A stretch of 64,000 nucleotides of DNA from Chloroflexus islandicus. Its GTDB lineage: Bacteria > Chloroflexota > Chloroflexia > Chloroflexales > Chloroflexaceae. Of this stretch, positions 42,295 to 51,757 are shown piece after piece. The stretch's first letter is position 1, and each line of letters opens with the position of its first letter. The stretch spans positions 1 through 64,000 of the forward strand of contig NZ_LWQS01000103.1 in assembly GCF_001650695.1 (NCBI RefSeq), given 5' to 3'. The notes beneath the pieces were generated by a model. It was given only the letters and a program-made list of their open reading frames with translations. It had not been told where the DNA came from and made no database searches. The translations under genes were made by a program, and so were the position numbers.

Positions 42295-44607
42295 TTACAC
42301 ATGATTTATCGCCCGCCACACCTTTTCCGAGCGCAGCGGGATGTCGAGGTGGCGCACGCCGAACGGCGCCAGTGCGTCGATCACCGCGTTGGCGATGGCC
42401 GGCGTAGAGCCGATCGTCGCCGCTTCGCCGATACCCTTGACGCCGAGCGGGTTGAGCGGGGTCGGCGTTTCGGTCTTGTCAACCGTGAAGGGCGGGAAGA
42501 GATCGGCCCGCGGCAGTGCGTAATCCATCAGCGTACCGCTGAGCAACTGGCCATTGGCGTCGTAGACCACCTCTTCGAGCAGGGCTTGGGCAATGCCTTG
42601 GGCCAACCCGCCATGCACCTGCCCGGTGACGATCAATGGGCTAATGCGCGGCCCGCAATCATCAACCGAGTAGTACTCGCGAATGCGGACATGGCCGGTT
42701 TCGCGATCGACTTCGACCACGGCGACGTGCGCGCCAAACGGATAGATCAGGTCTGGCGGGCGGAAGTAGTCCACCGCTTCGAGACCGGGATCGAGTTCGG
42801 GCGGCAGTTTGTTGCTGTAAGCGCGGCGGGCAATCTCGGCGAGGGTGAGAGCGCGATCGGGCACGCCGCGCACGCGGTAGCGGCCCTCGCTCAGCTCGAT
42901 ATCGGCCACGCTGGCTTCGAGCATCGCTGCCGCAATCTGGCGCGCCTTCTCGCGCACCTTGGCAGCGGCCCGCACCAGCGCCGCGCCGCCGACGGCCAGC
43001 GAGCGCGATCCCATCGTGCCGACTCCCATCGGCGTGATCGCGGTATCGCTGTGCTTGACCACGATCCGCTCGAAATCGGCCCCGATCTGGTCGGCGACGA
43101 TTTGAGCAAAGGTGGTGGCGGTGCCTTGCCCGTGCGGCGAGATGCCGGTCGTCACCGTCACCGTACCGCTCGGTTCGACCTTGATTTGGGCGCTTTCGTA
43201 GGGGCCAAAGCCGCACATTTCGACATAACAGGCAATCCCAATGCCAAGCAACATCCGGTCGCCGGCGGCACGGCGGGCGGCTTGCTCAGCGCGCAACTGC
43301 TCGTACTTCGCCAACGTCAGGGCTTTGGTGAGGGCGCGGTCATACTCACCGCTATCATACGTCAGGCCGGTCGGCGTCTTGTACGGGAAGGCATCAGGCG
43401 GAATAAAATTGCGCCGGCGCACCTCCGCCGGGTCTAACCCAAGTTCGGCGGCGACCAGATCCATGAGCCGTTCGATGTAGTAAGCGGCTTCGGGCCGGCC
43501 TGCGCCGCGATAGGCAGCCACCGGCGTGGTGTTGGTGTAGACGCAGATCGCTTCGAGATCGACGGCGGGGATTTTGTAGACGCCGATGGCCATCGCGGTG
43601 GTCAGATCGGGCAAGCCGGGGGCAAGCGGGTAAGCGCCGAGATCGGCCACGATCTGCATACGCAACGCAGTCACTTCACCCTCCGCCGTAACCGCCGCCT
43701 CGATGTCGCACACCTGCCCGCGTCCGTGGGTGGTGGCCTGCACGTGTTCGAGCCGGCCTTCGACCCAGCGCAACGGCGCATTGAGCTGGCGCGCTAGCGC
43801 CGCCAGCAGCGCCTCTTCGGGGTAAATGCCGATCTTGACCCCGAAGCCGCCGCCGACATCGGGTGCAATTACCCGCACCCGGTTCTCGTCGAGACCGATC
43901 ACCTTGGCGATCTCGCCGCGCACTTGATGCGGTGTTTGCGTGCTCGTCCACACGGTCACGCCATCGTTGGCGGGGTCGGGAGCGGCCACCACTGCGCGTC
44001 CTTCCATCGGGAAGCCGAGCAGGCGCTGGTTGACCATGCGCTGGCGCACGATGCGATGGGCGGCGGCGAAAGCGGCCTCAACATCCCCCTTTTGGCGGCG
44101 GCGGCGATGGTCGATATTGTCGGGCAAGCCATCGAAGATAATCGGCGCGCCGGGGGCAATGGCGGCGAGTGGATCAACCGCCGCCGGCAGCGGTTCCCAC
44201 TCGATCGGCAAGGCTAGCGCCGCATCAATCGCCGCTTCCGGCGTGCGCGCAATCACCGCGGCGACCGCCTCGCCGGCGTGGCGCACCCGTTCGACTGCCA
44301 GCACATAGCGGGTGCGGCCCGTGTAACGCTGCGGCCCGCCGCCGCCTTCACCTGAGCTGGCCAACGGCAACGGCTGGCAACAATCGAGTAGGTCGGCGCC
44401 GGTGTAGACAGCGACGACATTGGGCATTGCCAGCGCGGCTGCCTTATCAATCGCAACAATCCGGGCATGGGCGTATGGACTGCGGGCAATGGCAACGTAC
44501 AGCATGCCCGGCAGGCGCAGATCGCTCACATACGTGCCCTGTCCCTGAATAAGACGCGGGTCTTCGCGGCGCTTGACTTCGGCGCCAATCAGGGCTGCAT
44601 AGGCCAT
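42295..44607 (-). CDS. Xanthine dehydrogenase/CoxL-family molybdenum-binding subunit
   Basis: The ~770-residue protein is the large, molybdopterin-cytosine-dinucleotide-binding subunit of an aerobic CO dehydrogenase/xanthine dehydrogenase-type hydroxylase. Blocks seen are GQGTYVSDLRLPGMLYVA, VRHAGEAVAAVIA, APDVGGGFGVKIG, AAYRGAGRPEA, SPHGQGTATTFAQI and the C-terminal LGVKGIGEAATIG with the likely catalytic Glu. The AYRGAGR loop is that of form-II/CoxL-like enzymes, not the AYxCSFR of true CO dehydrogenase. The FAD and FeS subunits are not in this window. ATG 44607 is preferred to GTG 44616. Substrate unknown. Confidence 0.9.
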   Translation of the reverse strand: MAYAALIGAEVKRREDPRLIQGQGTYVSDLRLPGMLYVAIARSPYAHARIVAIDKAAALAMPNVVAVYTGADLLDCCQPLPLASSGEGGGGPQRYTGRTRYVLAVERVRHAGEAVAAVIARTPEAAIDAALALPIEWEPLPAAVDPLAAIAPGAPIIFDGLPDNIDHRRRRQKGDVEAAFAAAHRIVRQRMVNQRLLGFPMEGRAVVAAPDPANDGVTVWTSTQTPHQVRGEIAKVIGLDENRVRVIAPDVGGGFGVKIGIYPEEALLAALARQLNAPLRWVEGRLEHVQATTHGRGQVCDIEAAVTAEGEVTALRMQIVADLGAYPLAPGLPDLTTAMAIGVYKIPAVDLEAICVYTNTTPVAAYRGAGRPEAAYYIERLMDLVAAELGLDPAEVRRRNFIPPDAFPYKTPTGLTYDSGEYDRALTKALTLAKYEQLRAEQAARRAAGDRMLLGIGIACYVEMCGFGPYESAQIKVEPSGTVTVTTGISPHGQGTATTFAQIVADQIGADFERIVVKHSDTAITPMGVGTMGSRSLAVGGAALVRAAAKVREKARQIAAAMLEASVADIELSEGRYRVRGVPDRALTLAEIARRAYSNKLPPELDPGLEAVDYFRPPDLIYPFGAHVAVVEVDRETGHVRIREYYSVDDCGPRISPLIVTGQVHGGLAQGIAQALLEEVVYDANGQLLSGTLMDYALPRADLFPPFTVDKTETPTPLNPLGVKGIGEAATIGSTPAIANAVIDALAPFGVRHLDIPLRSEKVWRAINHV

Positions 44608-44750
44608 AGGATGCACTACCTTTCATTTTTGTTAATAGCGGTGCGATGAAGGTGCTATGGGCATGATACCAGATTTACAGCGCAGCTTGTTGCGAGTTGT
44701 TGATCCGCTGCACGCGGTTCGTTGCGGTTGAATGACTGACGAATTTGTAA

Positions 44751-44779
44751 TTGCACGATCGCACAGAACAGACTATGCT
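44751..44779 (+). promoter_or_regulatory. Candidate promoter of the polysaccharide locus
   Basis: TTGCAC (44751-44756), 17 bases, TATGCT (44774-44779), about 130 bases before the exporter gene. The gap 44608-44909 holds no gene. Confidence 0.5.
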
Positions 44780-44909
44780 ACATAGGGGGGGATACCATGT
44801 CTTTATTACGTTGATCAACACTGATGTGATCCGTCCTTGCCAGCGTGTTATCCTGTTCACATCATCTTAATTGTATCCTGTGTGCGTGCAGCAAGGACAA
44901 CAGGACACT

Positions 44910-45794
44910 ATGGCAACTCTTGAACCGCCGAGCACATCGATAACCAGCACCCCTTCCTCTACTTCGCCAGAGATGTCGCTTACCCCAATCATTATCGAGC
45001 CGCGCAAAGGATGGTGGCAGTTCAATTGGCGCGATCTGTGGGTCTACCGCGAACTGCTCTTTTTTCTGGTGTGGCGTGATGTTAAAGTGCGCTACAAGCA
45101 GACGCTGCTCGGCGCGAGTTGGGCCATCATCCAACCAGTCTTGCAATTGGTTGTGTTTACCATCATCTTTGGCCGGCTGGCCGGCGTCAATACCAACGGC
45201 ATTCCCTATCCGTTGTTCAATTTAGCTGGGTTGTTGCCGTGGCAGTTTTTTGCGAACACCGTCGGCCAAGCGGCGAATAGTCTGGTCGGCAGCGCCAACA
45301 TCGTGCGCAAGGTCTATTTTCCGCGGCTAGCGATCCCCACTGCCAGCGTGCTGGCCGGCGTGGTCGATTTTGGCTTGTCGTTCTTGATCTTGCTTGCTTT
45401 GATGGTCTGGTACCAATGGCCGCCGACACCAGCCGTCTTCCTATTGCCCATCTTTTTGGCGTTGGCGATGATCACGGCGCTTGGCGTCGGATATTGGCTC
45501 TCAGCCATTAATGCCCGCTACCGCGATGTGCGCCATGCGACGCCGTTTCTCGTCCAGCTTTGGCTCTTTGCCACGCCGGTCGTCTATCCCAGCAATTTGA
45601 TCGAAGGTTACTGGCAACTGCTCTACGCGCTCAACCCGATGGTCGGTGTGGTTGAGGGCTTCCGCTGGGCATTGATTGGAACCCAGCCTCCCAGTATGTT
45701 GTTGCTGGTATCGGTGACGACAGCGATCACGATCTTTTTCACCGGTTTGCTCTACTTCCAGTCAGTCGAACGCAAGTTTGCCGATGTGATCTAG
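44910..45794 (+). CDS. ABC-2 type polysaccharide exporter permease (Wzm-like)
   Basis: The 294-residue permease should export an undecaprenyl-linked polysaccharide across the cytoplasmic membrane. After a Ser/Thr-rich start it has the family block VWRDVKVRYKQTLLGASWAI and about six helices, with INARYRDVRHATPFLVQLW and ATPVVYP typical of Wzm/RfbA/TagG-like permeases. The start at 44910 follows AGGA. The ATPase gene begins 3 bp after its stop. Confidence 0.93.
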   Translation: MATLEPPSTSITSTPSSTSPEMSLTPIIIEPRKGWWQFNWRDLWVYRELLFFLVWRDVKVRYKQTLLGASWAIIQPVLQLVVFTIIFGRLAGVNTNGIPYPLFNLAGLLPWQFFANTVGQAANSLVGSANIVRKVYFPRLAIPTASVLAGVVDFGLSFLILLALMVWYQWPPTPAVFLLPIFLALAMITALGVGYWLSAINARYRDVRHATPFLVQLWLFATPVVYPSNLIEGYWQLLYALNPMVGVVEGFRWALIGTQPPSMLLLVSVTTAITIFFTGLLYFQSVERKFADVI

Positions 45795-45797
45795 CCT

Positions 45798-47066
45798 ATG
45801 CAATACGCAATTCGGGCGCGTGATTTAGCGAAACAGTACCAGATTGGTGCGATCAAGCAGCGTAATGCCGGATATGTCACGTTGCGCGATGCGATCGTCG
45901 AGCGTCTGCGTGGCCGGCGGGACAAACCGGCTGCAACTGAGCTGTGGGCGCTCAATGGGGTGTCGTTTGATGTGCAGCAGGGTGAAGTGGTCGGCATTAT
46001 TGGCCGCAATGGCGCCGGCAAGAGCACCTTGCTCAAGGTGCTCTCGCGCATTACCGAGCCGACGCGCGGGCGGGCCGAGCTGTATGGCCGGGTGGCTTCA
46101 CTGCTTGAAGTCGGCACCGGCTTTCACCCTGAATTGACCGGGCGCGAGAATATCTATCTCAACGGCGCGATTCTCGGGATGCGCAAGCGCGAAATCGACC
46201 GCAATTTCGACGCGATCGTCGATTTCGCCGAAGTAGCGCAATTTATCGACACGCCGGTCAAGTTCTACTCGTCGGGGATGTATGTGCGGTTGGCGTTTGC
46301 AGTTGCTGCGCATCTGGAACCGGAAATTTTGATTGTCGATGAGGTGCTGGCCGTCGGTGACGCCCGTTTTCAAAAGAAGTGCCTCAACAAAATGCAAGAC
46401 GTGGGTCAGCAAGGGCGGACGGTGCTGTTCGTTTCGCACAGTATGCAGTCGATTTTGCGTATGTGCCAACGCGCAATTTTGCTCAATCAGGGCACAGTCG
46501 TGGCGGATGGGCCGGCCCAACAGGTGGTAGGCGTCTATCTGGGCAAAGGGGCGCATTCCATTGCCGAGCGGGTGTGGCCTGAGCGGGCCGGCGCGCCGGG
46601 CAAAGAGGTGGCTTATTTGCGCGCGGTGCGGGTGCGCGATGCCGATGGCGACATCAGCGATACGATTGATATTCGCTCGCCGGTAACGATTGAAATGGAG
46701 TTTACCGTCACGCTCGGCGGGTATGTCTTGTTGCCGCATTTCCGCCTCTACAACGAAGATAATGTGGCGGTCTTCACGACGCTCGATCTCGACCCGGAAT
46801 GGCGGCGGCGGCCCCGCCCTCCCGGCAAATATTGCGCGCGCGTGACCATCCCCGGCAATTTTCTGGCCGAAGGCTCATTGTATGTGGAAGCAGCCTTGAC
46901 TACGCTCGATCCGCCGGTCAAGCAGTTTGCCGAACGCGATGCCGTGGCGTTTCAAGTCATCGATAGCCTTGAAGGCGATACGGCGCGTGGCGATTGGGCC
47001 GGCAGCCTGTCGGGGGTAGTGCGCCCCGTCTTGCCGTGGACGACGACCTATGAGCCGCTTGCTTGA
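45798..47066 (+). CDS. ABC exporter ATPase with carbohydrate-binding C-terminus (Wzt-like)
   Basis: The 422-residue protein powers the adjacent permease. Walker A is GRNGAGKSTLLKVL, the Q-loop region leads to ELTGRENIYLNG, the signature is YSSGMYVRLAFAVA, Walker B is ILIVDEVLAVGD, and the switch His is in VSHSM. Residues ~265-422 form a beta-sandwich Wzt_C-like domain (DISDTIDIRSPVTIEMEF onward) that in O-antigen exporters recognises the glycan's terminal modification. That fits a locus that sulfates or acylates its product. Confidence 0.94.
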   Translation: MQYAIRARDLAKQYQIGAIKQRNAGYVTLRDAIVERLRGRRDKPAATELWALNGVSFDVQQGEVVGIIGRNGAGKSTLLKVLSRITEPTRGRAELYGRVASLLEVGTGFHPELTGRENIYLNGAILGMRKREIDRNFDAIVDFAEVAQFIDTPVKFYSSGMYVRLAFAVAAHLEPEILIVDEVLAVGDARFQKKCLNKMQDVGQQGRTVLFVSHSMQSILRMCQRAILLNQGTVVADGPAQQVVGVYLGKGAHSIAERVWPERAGAPGKEVAYLRAVRVRDADGDISDTIDIRSPVTIEMEFTVTLGGYVLLPHFRLYNEDNVAVFTTLDLDPEWRRRPRPPGKYCARVTIPGNFLAEGSLYVEAALTTLDPPVKQFAERDAVAFQVIDSLEGDTARGDWAGSLSGVVRPVLPWTTTYEPLA

Positions 47067-48546
47067 TCGCCGGCAACAATATGTGTCGCTGCGGCGCGGG
47101 GTGGCGTTGTTGCTGCCGGTGTTGGCGCTCATTTTCGCCCTCACCCTGTACCCCTTTGCCTTCAGTGATTCGTTGCCCCCTCAGCCGGCGCTCACGTTGA
47201 TTACCGGCCTGAGCCACGTCTTTGATATGCTGCAAAACGTGCTGTTGTTTACGCCGTTGGGCATCGCGTTGCATTGGCTGTTGGCCGGTATGGGTGCGGG
47301 GCGGCGCGGGCAAATGGTTGGCGCGTTGCTTGTGGCTGGCGGGCTAGCCTTGGCGATCGAAGTGGCGCAATTGTTCATTCCCGGACGCACGGCGGCGCTG
47401 GTTGATGTGCTGGCCAATGCTGGCGGGGCGGCGTTGGGCAGTGGGCGGCTGGCCCAGCCGGTGGCGCCGGTTGTTGACCGGATGGCCGGTTGGTGTCTCG
47501 CAGTTGTTCGCCAGACCCCGGCGGCGCTAGCGGGGGTAGGATTAATTGGTTGGTTGCTGGTTGCCGGTGGGTTGCTAGCGTATTGGCAGCAGGCAACCTT
47601 GCCGAGCAATTGGTCGGAGCGCTATGCGTTGCAGATCGGCGCGGCCAGTGATGGCAGGCGCTTCTGGCCGGGGTATGCTGGCTTTGTCGCGCTCTATGAC
47701 CATGCGTTTACGGCTGCTAAGGCCCGCGCGACGCTAACCCCAGCCGCTGCACTGGCGGCGCAACCGCTCTTCGCGTATGACCTGACCCAGTTCCCGCCGG
47801 CGCTGGACGGCCCATTTGCCCACTCGCTGGCGGCGCAGGGGAAGCCGGCCTTTACTGCCGAGGGTGTGGGGGTGGGCTATCAACGCTGGCTCGCGAGCAG
47901 CGAACCGTTGGCCGGCGTGGCGGCGGCAGTGGCGCAGGCGCGCGCGTTTACGCTGGTGGCGCAGCTCGCGCCGCGCGAGCCGGAACGGGTGGCTGAAGGG
48001 TTGATGGTGAACGTTGGGCGTGAAATTGATAGCCACAACATTAGTTTGATCCAGTCGGGCCGCGATCTGCTGGTGCGGATACGGCTCCCGTTGACTCGCC
48101 CGCTCAATGATCGTCCGGCTTTGCGCTTTACTGAGGTGTTTCGCGATGCCAAGCCACGAGTGGTAGCCTTCAGCTACGATGGCGTGACGGCCCGCTTGTT
48201 TGTCGATGGCCAACCGCACCGGCAGACCTATACCTTTGGGCCGGGCGAAGTGGCGGTCAATCGCTGGTTGCCAGTGCAAGCGCACCAGATCGGCGGGTGG
48301 ACGGTAGCGCTGGCGGCGACGCTCAGTGCGCCGCTGGCACTGGTTGGCGCGCCGTGGCGCGGCAGGCGCTGGTGGTTGTTCCTGCTTGCGTTAGCCGGGC
48401 CGCTCATCATCGGGTATGCGCCGTGGCTAGTGATCCCGCAGCCGCTCAGTGGCGCGATGGCATTAGCTGCGGCGTTAACGCTTCTCTGCGGCATTCTATT
48501 AATGGTTTGGTTCACAAGGCCGTTTCGATCGAGGAGTGTGGCATGA
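47050..48546 (+). CDS. VanZ-like membrane protein with LamG-like domain
   Basis: The 498-residue protein overlaps the Wzt gene by 17 bp. Residues ~15-130 form a VanZ-like four-helix region (LLFTPLGIALHWLL and LAIEVAQLFIPGRTAALVDV). A further helix follows near 160-180, then an external concanavalin/LamG-like region (FTLVAQLAPREPER, HNISLIQSGRDLLVRIR, VVAFSYDGVTARLFVDGQ) and three C-terminal helices. LamG folds often bind glycans, so a surface-polysaccharide role is possible. Confidence 0.82.
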   Translation: MSRLLDRRQQYVSLRRGVALLLPVLALIFALTLYPFAFSDSLPPQPALTLITGLSHVFDMLQNVLLFTPLGIALHWLLAGMGAGRRGQMVGALLVAGGLALAIEVAQLFIPGRTAALVDVLANAGGAALGSGRLAQPVAPVVDRMAGWCLAVVRQTPAALAGVGLIGWLLVAGGLLAYWQQATLPSNWSERYALQIGAASDGRRFWPGYAGFVALYDHAFTAAKARATLTPAAALAAQPLFAYDLTQFPPALDGPFAHSLAAQGKPAFTAEGVGVGYQRWLASSEPLAGVAAAVAQARAFTLVAQLAPREPERVAEGLMVNVGREIDSHNISLIQSGRDLLVRIRLPLTRPLNDRPALRFTEVFRDAKPRVVAFSYDGVTARLFVDGQPHRQTYTFGPGEVAVNRWLPVQAHQIGGWTVALAATLSAPLALVGAPWRGRRWWLFLLALAGPLIIGYAPWLVIPQPLSGAMALAAALTLLCGILLMVWFTRPFRSRSVA

Positions 48547-50303
48547 AGCTGATCTGGCGCGTGATCCTGCTGGGAACGCTAGCCTTACTAGGAATAATGG
48601 CCGGCAGCAGTGCGTTTGCGCAGACACCGGCGTTCGACTGGCGGAGTGATTGGGCGGTGGCCGAGGGCTTTACGATTGTCGAAGATACCACTGGCTACCA
48701 ATTCCCTAGCGCGATAGCGTTTGTGCCCGAACCCGGCCCTCATCCGAAAGACCCGCTCTATTTTGTCACTGAACTGCGCGGGGCGATTAAGGTGGTCACG
48801 AACGATCGCAGCATCTATACCTTTGCTGAGAATGTCTTTCAGTTTAAACCCGCCGAAGAGTTGCCGTCCGGCCAAGGGCAAGGCGGCATGGGTGGCATTT
48901 GTCTCGATCCGGATCACGGCTATGTGTTTGTAACCTTTCTCTACAATGATGCAAACGGGCGGATGCGCAATAACATTGTGCGCTACCAGACCAAACCCGG
49001 CGTTTTTGGTCTCACTCCTGATAGTTTTGTCGCCTTTACCGAAACGTTTGCCAACTATGAATCAGGCCTAGCCCACCATATCGGTTCGTGCCAAGTGGTT
49101 GGCGAGCAACTGTTCGTCGGGATTGGCGAGGCATGGCAGCCGCATCTGGCCCGCGATCCCGATCAGATGGTCGGCAAGATTTACCGCATGGATCTCGATG
49201 GCCGGCCCCTGCCCGATAATCCTTTCTACGTCGATGATGACATCACCAAAGCGCGCAATTATGTCTGGGCAAGCGGCTTTCGCAATCCGTATGCGATGCG
49301 GATTGTCGATGGCCGAGTCTTTGTGGGCGATAACGGGGTTGGCACCGATCGCTTCGTCGAGGTGCGGCGCGGCGAAGATTACGCTTGGAATGGCCAAGAA
49401 AACAGTATCCATCTGCGCGCAGCGTATGTCTGGGTGCCAAGTCTCGCGCCGACCACGTTGCAATATCTGCCGCCCGAGAGCACCTTGCTCGGCCCGGCCA
49501 ACGTCGGCAGATTCTTCCTCGGCGTGGCCGGTTCGGTGCGGCGCGGCAAAATGCCCGGCATCGTGCGGATTACCTACGATATGGAACGCGAGCGGGTGAT
49601 GGCGGTGCCCGATTACTTCTTGCGCTTCCGCGGCAAGCAAGAGCAGATGGTGGTGGGGGTGGCATTTGGGCCGGATGGCCTTTACTTTGCGCCGATTTAT
49701 GCGAACCAAGCCGGCCAGACATCGGTGTACAAGATTGTGCCCGACCCGGCGAACAGTTACCCCTACCGCCCCACCCAAGTCGAAGATCCGCGCCAGATCA
49801 TCCGTGAGCGCGGTTGTTTGGGGTGCCACCAGATCAACGGTGATGGCGGTTTTGGCGGCGCTGCCGGGCCGCCGTTGAGCCGCGAGTTGCTGATTGCCAA
49901 CATTCAGGCCCGTCTCAACAATGCCCAGTATCGCCAGTTATTAGCCGAACTTGACAACGTAGAAGAAGAGCCGTGGGTTTCGACGCGGGCGGCGCGAGCG
50001 GCAGTGCTGTCGGCGGAAGGAGAGGCCGCTATCCGGCAGTGGATTATCAATCAGATTGTCGAACCACGCTGGGATAACCGCGGCTCGCAGATGCCCAATC
50101 TCGGCGCGAGCCCGGCGGAAGCGGCGATTGTGGCTGATTACCTATTGGCTCGCCCGGCGCAGAGTGACTGGATGGCGCGGATCACTACGGTATTGCGCTC
50201 ACGGTTGGCATGGCTAGCGTTTGGCGCTGGATTGGCTGCTGGCGTGATAGTGACAGGCGGCGGGATCTGGCTCTGGCATCGCCGTCGTCGCTCTCGCCTA
50301 TAA
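48543..50303 (+). CDS. Glucose/sorbosone dehydrogenase-like propeller fused to cytochrome c
   Basis: The 586-residue exported protein starts with a signal peptide (VILLGTLALLGIMAGSSAFA, cleavage likely after AFA). Residues ~30-410 resemble PQQ-type soluble glucose/sorbosone dehydrogenases (LYFVTELRGAIKVV, GGICLDPDHGYVFVTFLY, WASGFRNPYAM, VVGVAFGPDGLYF). A heme site CLGCH lies near residue 425 and a possible Met ligand in SQMPNLG. A C-terminal helix (LAFGAGLAAGVIVTGGGIWL) plus RRRRS anchors it. It could oxidise a sugar outside the membrane. It is coupled to the VanZ-like gene by ATGA. Confidence 0.85.
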   Translation: MKLIWRVILLGTLALLGIMAGSSAFAQTPAFDWRSDWAVAEGFTIVEDTTGYQFPSAIAFVPEPGPHPKDPLYFVTELRGAIKVVTNDRSIYTFAENVFQFKPAEELPSGQGQGGMGGICLDPDHGYVFVTFLYNDANGRMRNNIVRYQTKPGVFGLTPDSFVAFTETFANYESGLAHHIGSCQVVGEQLFVGIGEAWQPHLARDPDQMVGKIYRMDLDGRPLPDNPFYVDDDITKARNYVWASGFRNPYAMRIVDGRVFVGDNGVGTDRFVEVRRGEDYAWNGQENSIHLRAAYVWVPSLAPTTLQYLPPESTLLGPANVGRFFLGVAGSVRRGKMPGIVRITYDMERERVMAVPDYFLRFRGKQEQMVVGVAFGPDGLYFAPIYANQAGQTSVYKIVPDPANSYPYRPTQVEDPRQIIRERGCLGCHQINGDGGFGGAAGPPLSRELLIANIQARLNNAQYRQLLAELDNVEEEPWVSTRAARAAVLSAEGEAAIRQWIINQIVEPRWDNRGSQMPNLGASPAEAAIVADYLLARPAQSDWMARITTVLRSRLAWLAFGAGLAAGVIVTGGGIWLWHRRRRSRL

Positions 50304-50347
50304 TGGCCGTTCGTGAATGCTAGCCGTATAGTGTGGAGAATACATCT

Positions 50348-51670
50348 ATGTTCCACGAATTGATGAACCGGATCCATGATCGTTCGGCCAAAGTCGGCGT
50401 GATCGGGTTGGGTTACGTTGGCTTGCCGCTCGCCGAGCGCGCTGGCCGGGTCGGGTTCCCGGTGTTAGGGTTTGATGTCAGCCCGGAACGGGTGGCGAGC
50501 ATTAATCACGGCGAGAGCTATATTGGCGATGTGGCAAGCAACGCGCTGGCCGCATTGCGTGAAGCGGGCCGGCTTGAGGCGACGACCGAGATGGCGCGGC
50601 TGCGTGAATGCGATATTCTGGTGATCTGTGTACCGACGCCGCTGAATGCTACCCGCGAGCCTGATATGCGCTACGTCGAGGCGGCCAGCAATGCGATTGC
50701 CGCCAACATCCGCCCCGGCCAACTGGTGATTCTCGAAAGCACCACCTATCCCGGTACCACCCGCGAGCTGATTATGCCGCGGATCGAGCGTGATGGGTTA
50801 CGGGTGGGCGAACAAATCTTTCTCGCTTTTTCACCCGAACGGATCGACCCCGGCCAGACCAGCAGCAAGGGGTATAGCGTCGAGAATACGCCTAAGGTCG
50901 TGGGGGGTGTGACCGCGCACTGCACAGAGTTAGCGAGCGCCTTCTACGGCTATATCACCAGCCGGGTCGTGCCGGTTAGCTCGCCGGATGTGGCGGAACT
51001 GACCAAACTGTTCGAGAACATCTTCCGTGCCGTCAATATTGCGCTGGTTAATGAGCTGGCGTTGCTCTGCGACCGGATGGCGATCAACGTTTGGGAGGTG
51101 ATCGAGGCGGCGGCGACCAAGCCCTACGGTTTTATGAAGTTTACCCCCGGCCCCGGTCTTGGTGGTCACTGCATTCCGATCGATCCTTTCTATCTGACGT
51201 GGAAAGCGCGCGCGTTTGACCTTACCACCCGGTTTATCGAACTAGCCGGTGAAATTAACACCCAAATGCCGCGCCACGTTCATGACTTGGTCGTGCGCGC
51301 GCTCAATCAGGCGCGCAAGCCGCTCAACGGCAGCACAATCGTATTGTTGGGCATTGCGTACAAACCTGATGTTGACGACTACCGCGAATCGCCGGCGTTT
51401 AAGGTGTACGATCTGTTAACCGCCGATGGCGCGACGGTGATACCGTGCGATCCGCATATCGACGAGTTTGAAATGCACGATGGCCGCCGTATGCGTACCG
51501 TGCCGTTGACCGATGATCTGTTGCAGAGCTGCGATTGCGCGGTCATCATCACCAATCATCGCGCCTTCGATTACGAGCGGATTGTCGCCTTGGCGCCGGT
51601 GGTCGTTGATACCCGCAACGCGACGCGAACGATCCAAGGGCCGCTGCGCGCGAAGATTACAGTATTGTAG
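50348..51670 (+). CDS. Nucleotide-sugar 6-dehydrogenase (UDP-GlcNAc/UDP-Glc type)
   Basis: The 440-residue enzyme oxidises the C6 hydroxyl of a UDP-sugar to a carboxylate with two NAD. The Rossmann motif is GVIGLGYVGLPLAERAG, followed by VPTPLNATREPDMRYVE, ESTTYPGTTRE, FSPERIDPG and the catalytic cysteine in GPGLGGHCIPIDPFYL. The pattern is closer to the UDP-GlcNAc/ManNAc branch (WbpA/TviB) than to UDP-glucose dehydrogenase. It would supply uronic acid residues. GGAG precedes ATG 50348. Confidence 0.93.
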   Translation: MFHELMNRIHDRSAKVGVIGLGYVGLPLAERAGRVGFPVLGFDVSPERVASINHGESYIGDVASNALAALREAGRLEATTEMARLRECDILVICVPTPLNATREPDMRYVEAASNAIAANIRPGQLVILESTTYPGTTRELIMPRIERDGLRVGEQIFLAFSPERIDPGQTSSKGYSVENTPKVVGGVTAHCTELASAFYGYITSRVVPVSSPDVAELTKLFENIFRAVNIALVNELALLCDRMAINVWEVIEAAATKPYGFMKFTPGPGLGGHCIPIDPFYLTWKARAFDLTTRFIELAGEINTQMPRHVHDLVVRALNQARKPLNGSTIVLLGIAYKPDVDDYRESPAFKVYDLLTADGATVIPCDPHIDEFEMHDGRRMRTVPLTDDLLQSCDCAVIITNHRAFDYERIVALAPVVVDTRNATRTIQGPLRAKITVL

Positions 51671-51757
51671 GCTGTTGGTTGCGCCGGTAATCATCGCTCT
51701 TTCACCCGGAAATAGTATACCGGTAGCACACCGCATTGCGCGCGAGGAGGAGCGTCT

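Noticed and set aside
42295-44607. Naming the molybdoenzyme as carbon monoxide dehydrogenase coxL
   Set aside because: The AYxCSFR loop of true CO dehydrogenase is absent and partner subunits are missing.
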